From positions 304,777-368,776 of the forward strand of contig NW_020170433.1 of NCBI RefSeq assembly GCF_000524195.1: a stretch of 64,000 nt of DNA, in the 5' to 3' direction. The position numbers and the translations under genes are program-made. Below are positions 24,903-37,788 of this stretch, in pieces (positions within the stretch are counted from its first letter, which is position 1; the number at the start of each line of letters is the position of its first letter). The notes beneath the pieces were generated by a model. The model was given only the letters and a program-made list of their open reading frames with translations, was not told where the DNA came from and searched no databases. The DNA comes from Echinococcus granulosus. Its lineage: Eukaryota > Platyhelminthes > Cestoda > Cyclophyllidea > Taeniidae.

Positions 24903-27900
24903 CTAGCCGACCCTGTCAAAACGTACAACTAGACCGTTGTCGCCCACAGCAACGAGGATGCGCCCGTCCCCGGTGAAACGGGTCTGCCGAATGGCCCCAA
25001 AGTTATTTAAGTTGCCGGCACCCGTTGCAGTGATGTGAAGGACCTGAAAATCAAGAAGTGCAAAAGGACGTCAACACAAGGCACACGTGTTTATGTAAAT
25101 GCTCCATTATCGAGCCACTTGGCCTTATAAGCTCATGCTCATCGAACATTCCTTTGCCGCACGTGAACAAAATTGTCACCTGCATTCTATAAGAGGAGGC
25201 GCGATGTTTGAAATTACCTCCAAATTGGCTTTCTTCAAGCCTTATATTTAACGCAAAAAACATACACTATCATGTTCAGATTAAAAACGAGAGTCAATTA
25301 TATACATGAATGCGCGGTTCCTACTATCCTTTCGCAATTCAACCTCCACGGCAGTGCTATGGGGCCTTGTTCATAACATGTTGCAAACCGGGTCACCCTC
25401 CACAGCTGTAAAACTGACCTGGATCCTATAGAACCTTCCAAGCAGATAAGTGACAGATCGAGACTTTAGAGCGGATGTCTTTATTAACCGACGTAATGAG
25501 TACGTAGAGGTATGGTCAACGTGTACGATCCTGGTGACTATAGAAGAGATTGGTGGAGACTTCTAGAAAGTCAAACAGGCGCGTGATTCTGAAGCTGTAG
25601 GCATTCCCAGAATACCATCTAGGCTACTGACTCTCCAATCCTTCTGTACTTCAACGACAAAGGGACTTCAAGATCAAAGTCCCTTTTAATGCCTTCATAA
25701 ATAACTTGGACAGATGAATACAAAACAGGAATATTCTAAGTAATCTGTGAGATGCCAAAACAGTAATGAATTCACAAAACAGGTGCTTACGCAAATCACA
25801 AATGACATACTTAGTGACTTGGCGATAATAGAATGAAATTTACGCCTATTAGTGGAGTGCTTACTGGTTAAAATTAGGGCCTTTTATTAATGGACAAGGC
25901 AAAAGTAATGTGGGAATACAAACCATTAGTTTGTGATGAGAAAATCCACCACCAGCAGTGGCTAACCTTGGAAATAGCATACTTAATGGACTAATAGCAA
26001 ACGGGTTAAATTAATACCTCTTATCAGAGTTTATAACCAAGCAAAATCTCTTCCTATGGAGGGGAGAAAATAGAGGAAATATAAACAAGTGACCTATGGT
26101 ATGAGCAAGAGGCACCTTGGGCACAAGGGAGAGGGTCGATCCGAGGTCAGATAGATCCCACAGGAATATCCTTGGCAGTCCCACCCCCGTCCCGAGAGCA
26201 AGGAGGCGTTGTTGTAGGTGGAGATCGAAGCGCACATACCACAAGTCGCAGTCGGGCAGACGCAGCTGATGCAACAGACTACAGTGCGTCTCTAGCGGCA
26301 CACCCGTCATCTGTCGTGCCCTGGCGCCACTGCCACGGCCACTGCTGTTGTCAATAGCGACAAGGCGTGGGGGTAGGAGGTCATGGAGGTCGAGGGAAGC
26401 GGGCGATGTGGCGGACTCGATGTCCCCAGGCATCCACACAACGACGGCATTCTCACAGGACTTCGAGATGACGAGGCTGCCAAACCACCGGGCACAATCC
26501 ACGTAGTTTCCGTGTGCGTCACGAGTGCTGAAGTCGGGAAAGTGCTGCAACAAGGTGTGGAAGGGTTTGCTACAAAAAAAATAGGACGGAGAACGCTAGA
26601 GTGATAAGAACGTCGCAATACTGCCATTATTGTTGTTATATGAAGCAAATATATCTCTTGAAGAAGCCATGTTCTCGTCACTGAGAGGAAAGAACTCCCC
26701 TTTACGATAGGAAAGTTCCGAGTTCTGAGATATAGCGGGAGAAAAGTGAAGCAAAAGGAAGTCATTGAGAGAAGAAACCTTTAGTGAATGGAGCCAATGG
26801 GCAATTACGCGAAGTACATTGATAATGCATTTAGGTAGTAGTTGGCACCTCAGAGGAAACTAAAAATCTACTGACAGCCCCAGTTTCTTAACTCCTGTTG
26901 CCCTGATAACAAAGTCGAACGGAAAATGAGAGAAGGGGAGAAACACACCGCTTGTCGGTGTACTCAAAAGAGGCCCTGACCGCGTTGCGCATCTCGGGAA
27001 TGTCGAGTCGCCAGATTTTGATGGTGTGATCCATGGAGGCGGTAAGGAGGAAATCACCTGTCAGCGAGATGTCACCATGAAGCACTTCGGCGCGGTGACC
27101 CTCCACACCACCGAAGATGCACACCATGACGTGCGTGGCGATGTTCCACAGGCGCACCGTGAAGTCTGCCATTCCAGGGAAAAGCAAACACAGAACAGAG
27201 TAGGGTGATCGACAATTTTGGTATCCCACAAGAGTTGCATACGTTTACGGATGTCTATCAAGGCAGTTTGGAAGCCATAACGTGCGGAGAGCTGTGCGAA
27301 TCTCAGCAAACGCTCCATCACTTTTGTGCATATTTTTTGCGTTCTTGGGACAGTTTGGGGGCCACAATGTGGAAAACACTCGGCATTTGAGAGCTACTTA
27401 TAAAAAAACTGGAGACTACTCCGAATAACCACACTTCCCCATGTTACCACATGCACAAGGAAGGATTATACTGAAGTAGATCAAATGGCCGAATTCTCCG
27501 AGGAAAACGAAGTGTCAATGATTTGACAACATACACTACTGGATATACATGTGTGGCTTCGAACAAATCGTTTCCTTCTTGTAACTATTTACGGGCACCT
27601 TTAGGGAATAGTTATGCGACTGCGATGCATTCCTTAGCGCTATAAAGGGACGACTACAATATCATGAGAAAAAATTTACTAGGAAGAAGGTAGCCATACG
27701 ATGTTCAAATTTCAGAGATTGATAGGAGAAATGGTAAGCGGGAACAACACCTACCGTGCCTCTTGACTAGTAACAGAGCCAGAAGTAGACCAAACAGATC
27801 GGTTTTACTCCTTCAATACGGTCTTTTAATACTGTAAATGAATACGGTATCCAATGTTTTGCGGTGACGTCACGTTGTTATACATTAAAGGGAAGCTTAA

Positions 27901-30268
27901 ATTGAGGCGAAGCGAATGGTTGTTATGGAGAAGGGGGGACAAAAATGCGAAAATTTGCGATAGAGATGTCAAGTGAAAATTGCATTAACACTCGTGATGG
28001 CTGCCTATTTCACAGAGCCACGGTTAAAAGAAAGATTTAGTTTGAACAAGCCCAATTTACCCTATCGAAATTGACCTCTACCACATAGATCTTGATAACA
28101 CCATAAGTGAAGGCAGTATCCAATGTTTCCCGATTAAACAACACTTGGATGCGCACGTGAAGCATATATTGAACCGAAACACAGATGGCGATCAAGGAGA
28201 AAGGAGACCGAAGCCGCGGAAAGTAGCAAACAATAACTATCACCCTGTACTCCAACGGCATGGAATACAATGTTGTGTATGTTACTACGCAGTCTTTTAG
28301 GAGTCTACCACGATTCAGCCACCTTAACGATGGCATTGGGCTCTGTTCAAGTCATTTACATATCAGGAAACGACTTTAATGCTACCGTGCCCCGTGAGTA
28401 AAAAAGAATTAACGAAAGATAACTCGAATGAAATCTGATTTGGTGTAAGGAGATCAAGCTGAGCAAAACTCATAACAGTCTGCAAATATATAGATAAAAT
28501 AACAGATTCTGGAGCAGAAAATCAAATTGCCTCCTAAAAGCGCTTCAAAAAAAACCCACGATATCCAAATACTCACTAGCGGTACACATGAACCAGCAGC
28601 ATACACAAGGAGGTAAGAGTCTTGTTTTTAGAATGGAGGAAACAGAATACGAGCAGCACTAGAACTCAATGATAGATAGACACGAGATTACGTAGACCTA
28701 TACTGTCTCTCCATTCGACCTCAACGATGACAGTATGAGGGTCTGCTCACACTATTTCCATGCTACCAGTTTCAAGCTTCTTGCGAATTCACAAGCTTCA
28801 TATCTTCAAGAACAACTCTGACGCCACAGTACTAATGATAAGTAACGGAACGAGACCCATGTCTAGCAGACTAAATGGGTCTCTCTAGTTCTACAATGGT
28901 TCCAGTGAAACAAAAGCCAAAAATAAATGTTAATAATAGCTGGAATATCTCACGCAGTTAGGATTAAGATAGCAATGAAGCAAAAGTGGAGATAATTACG
29001 AAGATCAAAAATACAAATTAGCAAAAACCTTTACTTAATCAATTAACTCTTTTCAAGAATAAGGACCCAATGGTTGTAAGACATTATTAGGTACCTGGTT
29101 TTAGTTCTCAAAGTTGATTTCAAGAAGCGGAATGAAGAACCTCACCGAAATCTGAAAAATACCCCCAAATGACAAAATCGTACGCTTTCCCACCAATAAA
29201 TGAATTTACATCATCTTCGATCAGGTGTTGCGTACAGTTTTAGCTCTAACGATCAAAAAAGAACTCCAACAGCCAAGGAGCCCGGCATTGATAAAATGCT
29301 GTTAAAATTAAACGTGACAGCTCGTGGTTAGTTCAGCCTATCAGGTGACCCTTTTCTTCAATAATAATCCCATGAAAACCATTTAACTATTATGCTATCT
29401 GAAATCCAGCATCACGGACACTGCACGCGAAACAGTTTCCTTAAAACGAAAGAACTAACGTACCCTTGCTGAACGAGAAGAGAAGCGATGGGTGATTAGG
29501 ATGAAATTTCAGTTCATTCACCGCTTGCCCATGACCAATCAGACTGTCCAAACACTTGGAGAGGGAGGGACAAAGGATACGAATAACGCCGCGTTTGCCG
29601 GCCACTGCAAGGATCTGTTGGCGGCTTGAGGCCTTAGCCACACCACGACGCGCATCAAGGTTGCAAGACCACGCACAGCAGTAGAACTCCTCATCGCTGG
29701 AAGCGTCCGAGAAGGACTGGAGTAGGTGTATAGGTGGATTGCTTGTGGCATCCTGCCCCTCTGGGGGCGGTGGCAGTTCCCTGCACTGGTAAATGGTCAC
29801 CTGGAGTGGATAGGAGTAAATTTTTCAAATATCGGCATCCAACAGCAATCTCGACAGATACTCCTCACGAAATCATCCGCCAAAGCATACCTTTAGTACA
29901 AAAGGGAAAAAGCAGAGGACGCACATGGTTAGCGCCGACGGTGGCGAAAAGAAGGGGGTCACTAGAAGAGCTACGATTGTCACAGTTGAAGGCGACCCCA
30001 AAGATGGGCCGACCATGACTCTCCCGAATAAATGCAGTTTGGGCAAAGTTGAAGTGGTTGGGGGGTTTACCAACCTCTTCAACCAGGAGGCAGTCGTAAT
30101 CCTCCTCCACGATTTTGACGGAGTCACTGGTATCTGAGGAGATTCTAGAGAAAAGAGAAAAGCTGATTTTGATGGATAAAAAACGAGGGGGGATGATAGA
30201 GGTAATAAAACAGACACTTCAGCTGGGGTGTCAGAGTCATTTGAAGGTTTGCGAGTAGATGTAGGCAT
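24903..30268 (-). CDS. EED: Polycomb protein EED homologue (PRC2 WD40 subunit), six coding exons
   Basis: Exons on the minus strand: 30268-30216, 30144-29925, 29800-29464, 27165-26949, 26569-26116 and 25043-24903 (TAG). Together they give 473 residues; human EED has 441. EED is the seven-bladed WD40 scaffold of Polycomb repressive complex 2 in the nucleus. It binds H3K27me3 and stimulates the EZH methyltransferase. Collinear family motifs are PIFGVAF (64-70), LLFATVGANHVTIYQC (82-97), FYCCAW (130-135), NELKFHP, TVRLWNI, IFGGVEGHRAEV, HFPDFSTRD (285-293), SKSCENAVV, CDLWYVRF (383-390) and GAIRQTRF (443-450). The aromatic cage is intact: F66, Y131, W386 and Y387 match human F97, Y148, W364 and Y365, and R446 matches R414. 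A loop after W321 is about 32 residues longer than in human. The exon 1/2 junction is the least certain: frame requires a donor at 30215 (GTCTGT), not the adjacent GTGTCT. An acceptor AG directly precedes the ATG. No AATAAA is seen within about 300 nt downstream. Confidence 0.93.
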
Positions 30269-30943
30269 CTAAAATCGAAAAGGAATGATTAAAACAGCTA
30301 AAATCGAGACAGTGTGAAAGCATCCTTGTAGAAAATCAAAACATCACCGCAGCGAGATAGAAAAATAGCCGCCGGACAAATTAGAAATAGAACTAGAGAA
30401 AAAAGTTCTCCCCCTTCTGACGTTAGAGTAATAGACGCCTACCAATACATTATGAAATACAAGCAATGCCAATAGTCAAGCTAAAAGAGAAATTACATCA
30501 AACACCCCCACCTAAGCGTTGTGAGTTTCAAGGGCTAGAACACTCAAAGCCACAAAGTATCATCGATGAGTATTAAAAAATCATAAAAGGCTGGGGAATC
30601 GCGGCATTGCAGTTGAGAAGCGACTACTGATTACCTTTAAGGACGGTTATATAAAGTCATAAATGCGAAAGGGCAAGGCGTTCCAACGAAAAATAGCAAG
30701 TGGACACACCAGAACACAGGCCAATGGGAGGTATTAACCCCTACTTAGTTATTCACAGTTGGCCACACCGTCAAAATATTAAAAGGCCTTGTTATGGCAA
30801 CTCGAAATTGCAAATTTTGCCAAAAAGTATTGGTGTTAAAATCAAAGAAAATTTTTGGCAAATTAATTAAAGTGGTTTATTGGTACTCTGATATATAAAT
30901 TGAACCCATAAATAATGATGATGATGTTGCGTGACCTACGCAA
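30269..30943. promoter_or_regulatory. Head-to-head intergenic region of EED and HINT
   Basis: About 0.7 kb separates the first EED coding exon (minus) from the first HINT ATG (plus), so promoters or 5' leader exons of both must lie here or overlap here. On the minus strand the EED ATG follows a pyrimidine-rich acceptor (TTCGATTTTAG). An X-box half-like palindromic segment, GTTATGGCAAC, lies at 30791-30801, and an upstream frame starts at 30915. No TATA box is obvious. That the region is a shared promoter is inferred from layout only. Confidence 0.4.
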
Positions 30944-31003
30944 ATGCTTCGGGTTTTGTTTCCACTGGTTCATTTACCACTAAGGTATCAGTCCTGTAGA
31001 AGG

Positions 31004-31425
<422 letters not shown>

Positions 31426-31436
31426 ACCGGTTAATT

Positions 31437-31442
31437 AATAAA
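31437..31442 (+). terminator. Poly(A) signal AATAAA of HINT
   Basis: AATAAA lies only 11 nt after the HINT stop codon, giving an unusually short 3' untranslated region of perhaps 30 nt. It is the only such hexamer directly behind the gene. Confidence 0.7.
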
Positions 31443-32689
31443 CTGTTGAATTAATGTTTTTCCACGTGGTTATATGGACATTAAGTTGAAGCAATCAGAG
31501 AAACTATGTTCTACTAATACTCAAGTAAGTGTAGAAACTCAACTCTGATACATAGTTTCAGGTACCAAAGTATCGATAGGGACAGGATAGTGGAACGGGG
31601 TTTGTCCACACCATAACCCTCCCATTACTGGGCGAAAGGGTGTCTCGTCAGCGTGGAAGGTCGTCTCACTTCTGCAGCGGAATTGGGATCGCGTGTGCTT
31701 CCGTACAGTTACGGGGTCAAAGTGCTAACTTATTGTGTCAAGTACAGAGGGAACTCACCAAATTGTTGGTGAGACTTGTTAAAACTTCAACATTCACTGC
31801 GAGATGCTTGACAGGCTGGGGGTGTTTTTGCATCTCCACTGCAAGCAAAGTGTGCGCTCCGGGTGCGGGGCTTTCCATCCGCAGACGTAACTTAGACTGA
31901 GCTCGTTATCTTGCAGTACTCAGCTTTTCCAACAGCTGTGATAAAAGATAGCGGTGTGGTCAGAAGAGTCAGGTGGTTCTAGAGTAGGGAGGTTCACTAC
32001 TTTTAGGAACCAAAAGGCACTGAGTGAATCAATTCTGAAATGGTACGGCAATGTCAACAACGCGCCTTAATAGTGAAGTGTAGTCTCTACAATATTCTAC
32101 TGAAATGCAATTAGTACGAGGGAGTTGTTCTCCGTCAAAATCATTTTGCTTAATTACTGGAATTCAAGATTTACCTGGCGACTTGTGACAACAACTAGGT
32201 GATATAAATCAATGAGGTGGCAAGGCAGATTGGGAATCACATTTGTTAACCAAAAACTACAAAATGAATATAATGCACAGATGGGCAAAACCAGACATCT
32301 GCCAGGGGAAAGAAGTCAAGTGGAAGACTCGAATGAAGAAGATCCAATTTTTCATTTGGACCGACTGAAACTGAACCCATAGTTTCCACCTCCTTTACGA
32401 TAAAGTTCGGAAGAAGTTAAAAATCCATTAATTAAGTGTAGAATAAGCAAAATCTTTGTTTCTACCAGAAGGATAAAATAAATAACAATTAATGGAAATT
32501 TGTAAAAACCAGGTCAGCACGTCAAAGCGGTATTGGCAATAAAAAAAATGGATTCTATGTGCAGAATTTTTGGAAGAAGCAATGCTGCTTTGCACAGGTT
32601 GTCAGACTTTACTCAACATTAAATGGAAAGGGTTTTGTCACTGTAATGCTTCGCGAGTTTGTTTACTTCCACATTCACATAGGCGGGGC

Positions 32690-32810
32690 ATTTGATTTGC
32701 CTCATATTGTGCCTCCGCATGGCGCCATGGTCCTTAGAGCACGTCGGTGTCGTATGCTCCACCATACTACTCCGACTTCCTACGGCTTCGGGGAAGCCTT
32801 GGAGCGCTAC
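32690..32810 (+). repeat. Interspersed repeat, copy E (partial, diverged)
   Basis: The 3' half matches the family: ACTTCCTACGGCTTCGGGGAAGCC and an end GAGCGCTAC, compared with TTTCGACTTCAGGGAAGCC and GGGACGCTAC in copy A. The middle is closer to copy F (36331-36470) than to A or B, suggesting a subfamily. Confidence 0.5.
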
Positions 32811-35800
32811 GGTTTCTACGCATAGTGGCGAATTTCCGTCGAAATAGTGCAGGAAATACAAGTGAAATGCGGGGATTTGAAAGAATTTTGTCTCAACCGC
32901 AGTTGAACTGAAGGCAAATGACATCACTGCGATGTATAAATTTCATTCATTGCCATAAAAAAATGGAGAACAAAGTGGATAAAACATGAGAGGAATTGCT
33001 ATGGTCCTCAATCATAGTCAAATGGAAGGCCAAGTATTCAAGGCACATTTTAGAACTCATTGATCATATGCGGTTCAGTACTTTTTATTATTTATTGCTT
33101 CTCTGGTACTCTACCTCGAGATATTTTCCCCTTTTTAAGGGATGAGGTGTAAATGCCTTAACCCTCTCTCTTCTGACGCACTTAGTTTCATCCGTCGTTG
33201 CATTAAATTCCATGTGGTATTTTGTCCAAAATGCTGTGTATTCATGTAAATAAAGTGCATTTCCTTTTATTTGAAAGTTTATTTTACCAAGGACTACAAA
33301 GTTAGCACAAGGCTGGTGCTGTAAAACGGCTGCTGCGAGAGTATAAATGCTCAAACCAGAAAGCAATCTAAACGGCCAATGAATACGCCCTTATATGCGA
33401 ACATTACTTTAAAACAAACCGAAATTGAGGAATAATGCTTGGGAAGTAAAGAATAGTTTATTCCAGCGTAAAGTTCTAAACGTGAGTTAGTCCCACCCGT
33501 CACGAAATAAATTGGGCAATGTGAGCCGAAGAACTTGTAGGTTTGGGATTCTGATAACCCCATTCAAAGATAAATGATCACGGTAGGACCAGAGGCACAG
33601 GAACGAAGAAAACTTTAAATAGCAAAAAGGCCAAACTCACTTTTTTGTCTCTATGATGTCGTGCTTGGATGAGTAGTTTGTGACACACGTACAGACGCAA
33701 TAGTTGGTTGAACAACCCACATTAATTGGCGAAGGTCAAGAAAGGGAGGTGCAACTCGTTCCATTTACTTGCTTAATTCGACCTAGTGTACGGGCCTTTT
33801 GGGAACAACTGTTATGTAGGATAAAAGCATGATTTTCCAGCCCAAATACCCTTGTTTTTGCCCACAAGTGGAGCGATTTTTAATACTCTTATAGTTATTT
33901 CTCTTAACAAGTGAGCGCTAATGCGAATCTGTAGGCGAATTTTAGGGCTAACATGCGAGTAACCACGACTAGCATTCTTTTCAAGTTAATGATATACATT
34001 TTAAGTAATTAAGTCTCTTTTCGTGATGATTTAACATCCTAGCATTAATGTTATAATCCTTATTGTGTAGGTGATTAATGTATGCACTTGTATACTTGAC
34101 CTTGACTTCGGTGCCACTTTATCACCTTGATGTCAAATTATGTGTGATTTACAAATGACTTTGGCAGAATTGTGGAAGAAGACATGATTGGGCGGAATAG
34201 GAATAGAGTACACACTTTGATTACTAAGAGTAACTGTTTTTGTATTTAATATTCCCTTCGTTCTTGCCTTTCATGTATTCTGGCATTCATTTTTGTGTAT
34301 TTCTTGATACCTACATTTCTTTAAAGGGGTTAATATTGTTTGAAATGCACGCAATTGTCATACACTTGCAAGGCTGCGACATTAGCTGACGATGCCACGC
34401 AATTTGGGCATTGAATGGCAATTGGCGCACATCCCAGAGAACCCAACTATCACGGCTTCTAAAGACATTGACAGATCTGATTAAGTAACTGTTTCTGAAA
34501 CCCGTTTCTTGTAAAAATTCTTGTTAAATCAGTAAAAGTTTGGATGCCAAATGCCACTTTAAGGTTAGAGTAAAGGACGTGACAGGTGAACTCGAAATGC
34601 AAATCATAGGGACAATTTGATACAATCGTGGCTGGAATCCGAGTACTTTTTTAACTGAAAAGTTGTGGTCTTAACTTCTTAAATTTTCCGTAAGAATCCA
34701 ACACTTTACTCGCCCTTATTAAAGTCGCTTCCGATCAGACTAAGGTAGTGTTGCCTTGGCCTTTGGACCACAACACAAATGGGGAACTATTCCACTAGCT
34801 GAATCGTCAAGGTTTGCATTACTGATATTGTCTTACTGTTGCAAAAGCTGTTCAAGTCCAACCGGGACTTAAGAGTTTTTAGTAGGCAGAAAAGGATGTA
34901 AACTATTTTTTTCTCACAGTTATTCCAGCGTTTTACTAAAGTCTAGAACACAGCAATGGTGTGAAAGAACCTTGCTATTATGGCTGAGCTGTCCTGCAGC
35001 AGTCTTTTTCCCTTCAGTGTTGATGCTGCAGTAATGACCAATGAAGCACACTTTTAGAGGCCAACGTTTCATCGCCGATATAGATGAAACGTGGGGAATT
35101 TTGGCTTTCTTTGTCAAGTATTAAACTCTTCAATGCTGGTCCGAACCATAGAAGAGTTTACTGTGGAAAAATATGTCACCTGTGCAATTTCATCGAAGGT
35201 GGCTCTGTGTCAATCAGAAGTCCAAAAACAGAGGCTGAAAAGGCTGGCTAAAATGCTCGCCTGAATAGCCGCCGAGTCTGTGGGATGAGGATCATCGTGG
35301 ATTTTAAACTTTAGTAATTCAAAAGTCCCAATGTAAGGGGTTTGAGCGTCCCATCAGAGCACCATCTCCTAGCGCAATCTAAGTTCCGAATGTATAGTTA
35401 CGTTAGCAACAATCCAAGCACCTCAACACCCGTTGTTCTACAGGTTGAAAGACACCTGCCACTACTGCTATAGCAAAACCTCATTTCGCGCAAATAAGCC
35501 CAAAAGTCCTGATTTAACTTGGATGTCTCCTATTCCAAGTAAAAGTGCTTAAGATCAATGAGGGGATTAAAATCAACTGTAGATGCCTCCATTTCAACAT
35601 TTCCGAAGTTTTTGGGATTATGCACGCCAAATCCTTATTCTATGCGAGTGAAGTGGAGATCGCGAGCAACTATTATCTTATAGGGGGTTTCAGGATCAAA
35701 TCAAACCCTAAGTTGAGAGAACAAAATGGACGAATCTTTACCTTTTTATGCAAGTTTTTACCCCTCTTACAGCCCAGACGATCCACAGGCGCGTAGCCGA

Positions 35801-36330
35801 AAAATTGCATGATCATTTAAGCCCTTAGTTGTCCTTGTGGTGAGCTGTTTACGAGAGCTAACAAGCTATTAGGAGCTCACTGATGTCTGCTCCTGCAAAC
35901 GACATGGCCAACGCAAAGAAAGCACTACCATCAGGAGAGAAAAATGCAGCCTCCTTGTCAAATGTTGTTTTGCATGCATATAGAGCGATATGTTTGTTCA
36001 CTTTAACAAGCAATTTCTTAGGAGAACGTCCAACTTCCGAAAATGGCAATACACCAGGAGCATTACTAAACAGACTACTCTAAGGAGTGGGGCTTTTAAC
36101 CACTCTAAGAGGGACAGTGAAAATACCCTAATTTTTGTTCTAAAAAATTAAGCAGGTCTCATATTTACTTTAATCATAAATCAACAAACAAAACCAGGAA
36201 AGTATGACAGAGCTTTTTGTATTGTTTAAATGTACTATTACTGAACAGAAATTAAGTTTTTGATCCAAGTACATATGATCGTTATCGTTCCGCTGCCAGA
36301 AAAAATATGCATCTGATGCTAAGCGGAACT

Positions 36331-36470
36331 GTAGCGCCCTGAGTCCTCCCTGAAGTCGTAAGGAATCGTGATAGCATGGCAGAAGACATGCTACTTGCGT
36401 ACGGAAGAGTTGAGACTACCGGCACGGCCCAAAGGCCATCCCACCGAGCAGAAGTACAATCTGAGGAGAC
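36331..36470 (-). repeat. Interspersed repeat, copy F (inverted)
   Basis: Read in reverse this is the same family. It begins GTAGCGCCCTGAGTCCTCCCTGAAGTCGTAAGG on the plus strand, the complement of the family's 3' end, and continues through CACGGCCCAAAGGCCATCCCACC, the complement of the GGGCTGGCCTTCGGGCC core. It lacks the family's 5' end. Confidence 0.65.
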
Positions 36471-37639
36471 TTAAGTGCCTCCGTAAACAGATGCACAGTT
36501 AAACAAACTCTCAGGGCATTACCAAATATTGCAATTTAATTTCTTTGCTAATAAATGCTTTTCAATCCAACCTGGCCGTCAAATTCGAGTTGGGGTAAAA
36601 TAACGAAGATGAGCTGACTCGAAGTGAACGAAATGTCCTGCGAATGCGTAATATGATGGGTCTTCGATGCCTTGAAGGAGCCAATAATGAAGGTACACAG
36701 TCGACCCTGTGAATCACCTACGAAATGTGAATAACTAGACTATTATGTCTCACACGGCACTAACTTAGGTGGTTAGTTGTATCCCTCATCGCCTCACTCT
36801 GTTGAAAAGGCAAAATCCTTAAATGCTTCAGATGTCAATACAATAATTATTTAACTAATTTGTACCTACTAAGTCAAAAATGATCTTTTAGGTAGTCCTT
36901 TCGGGATTGTTTGTCCCTCAGACTAAATAAAGACATGGATGCGGCTGAATCTGGATTCAAAATAGTCAGTCATTATCATGCATTGCCAGCTATGTTTATG
37001 TTGTGTCCCAGCTTAGACATGGGGATGCACAGGACCAAGCCACCAGGAAAGCGGAACACAAGCGCAAATGAACAACGGTTTGTTATCCACCGAAAACCAG
37101 ACTGGGGTGAATAAGCGGTATGTTAAAGGCCCCTTCGCCTCCTTGAAATAACCTTAAAACAGCTTATAAAGGGAGTGAATGGCCAAATGTCGGTCAACCA
37201 CCGGTCGGGATTCACTCAGATGGCTGCCGAATTGCACAGCCACCTTTGATCGCCATCGGCCGCGGCCGAGGACACTAATGGTCGCCGGTCTGGACTCATC
37301 GGGTGGTGAGGATCGAGGATGCCTGAGGCAAATATGTTGGAAATGTAATCTCAAAGTACCATTTTTTACACAAAAACTGAGCTAAGATAACCCGCCTAAT
37401 TAGATCCGCAGTGCAAAAATTACCGAAAATAAAAAACAACGACCTCTTTGCGATTAAAGGTTTTAATGAGGAATGGTGAAACGGCAGGGCAGACTAATCA
37501 ATTTCAGGCCAAAAAGTTCTACCTTCCAAAATTCAGATGAGGGAGATACGGATGAAAATGCTTAAAATATGAAATCAGCTTTTCAGATTAAAGCATAATA
37601 CATAAGTTGTTTGTTTAGCTCCCAATTTTCGGTAACGGA

Positions 37640-37788
37640 CTACTGAGGTGTCCAACCATTGTTCCTTCGCCTGACGGGCTGGCCGCCGGGCCGTGCCAGT
37701 AGCGCTAATACCTTCTGTATGTCGAATATGCATATTCTGTTTGAGTTTTACGTCTTCATTCGTCTTCAGGGAAGTCTCCAGACGCTAC
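37640..37788 (+). repeat. Interspersed repeat, copy D
   Basis: It holds GACGGGCTGGCCGCCGGGCC, GTGCCAGTAGCGC, ATACCTTCTGTATGTCG, ATATTCTGTTTGAG and TTCGTCTTCAGGGAAGTCTCCAGACGCTAC, the family's 3' two thirds in order. The 5' part has drifted beyond recognition. Confidence 0.7.

Noticed and set aside
26172..26765. Other frames at 26172-26604 (+) and 26307-26765 (-)
   Set aside because: They overlap EED exon 5, whose own frame carries clear WD40 and cage motifs, and are shadows of it.
29873..30268. A continuous 131-codon minus-strand frame through EED exons 1 and 2 and the intron between them
   Set aside because: After the first 17 codons it follows the wrong phase. The EED-like sequence lies in another frame behind the CTCTAG acceptor, so a 71-nt intron is required.
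33088..33366. 92-codon minus-strand frame
   Set aside because: AT-rich codons, no recognised domain, no splice partners or promoter signs.
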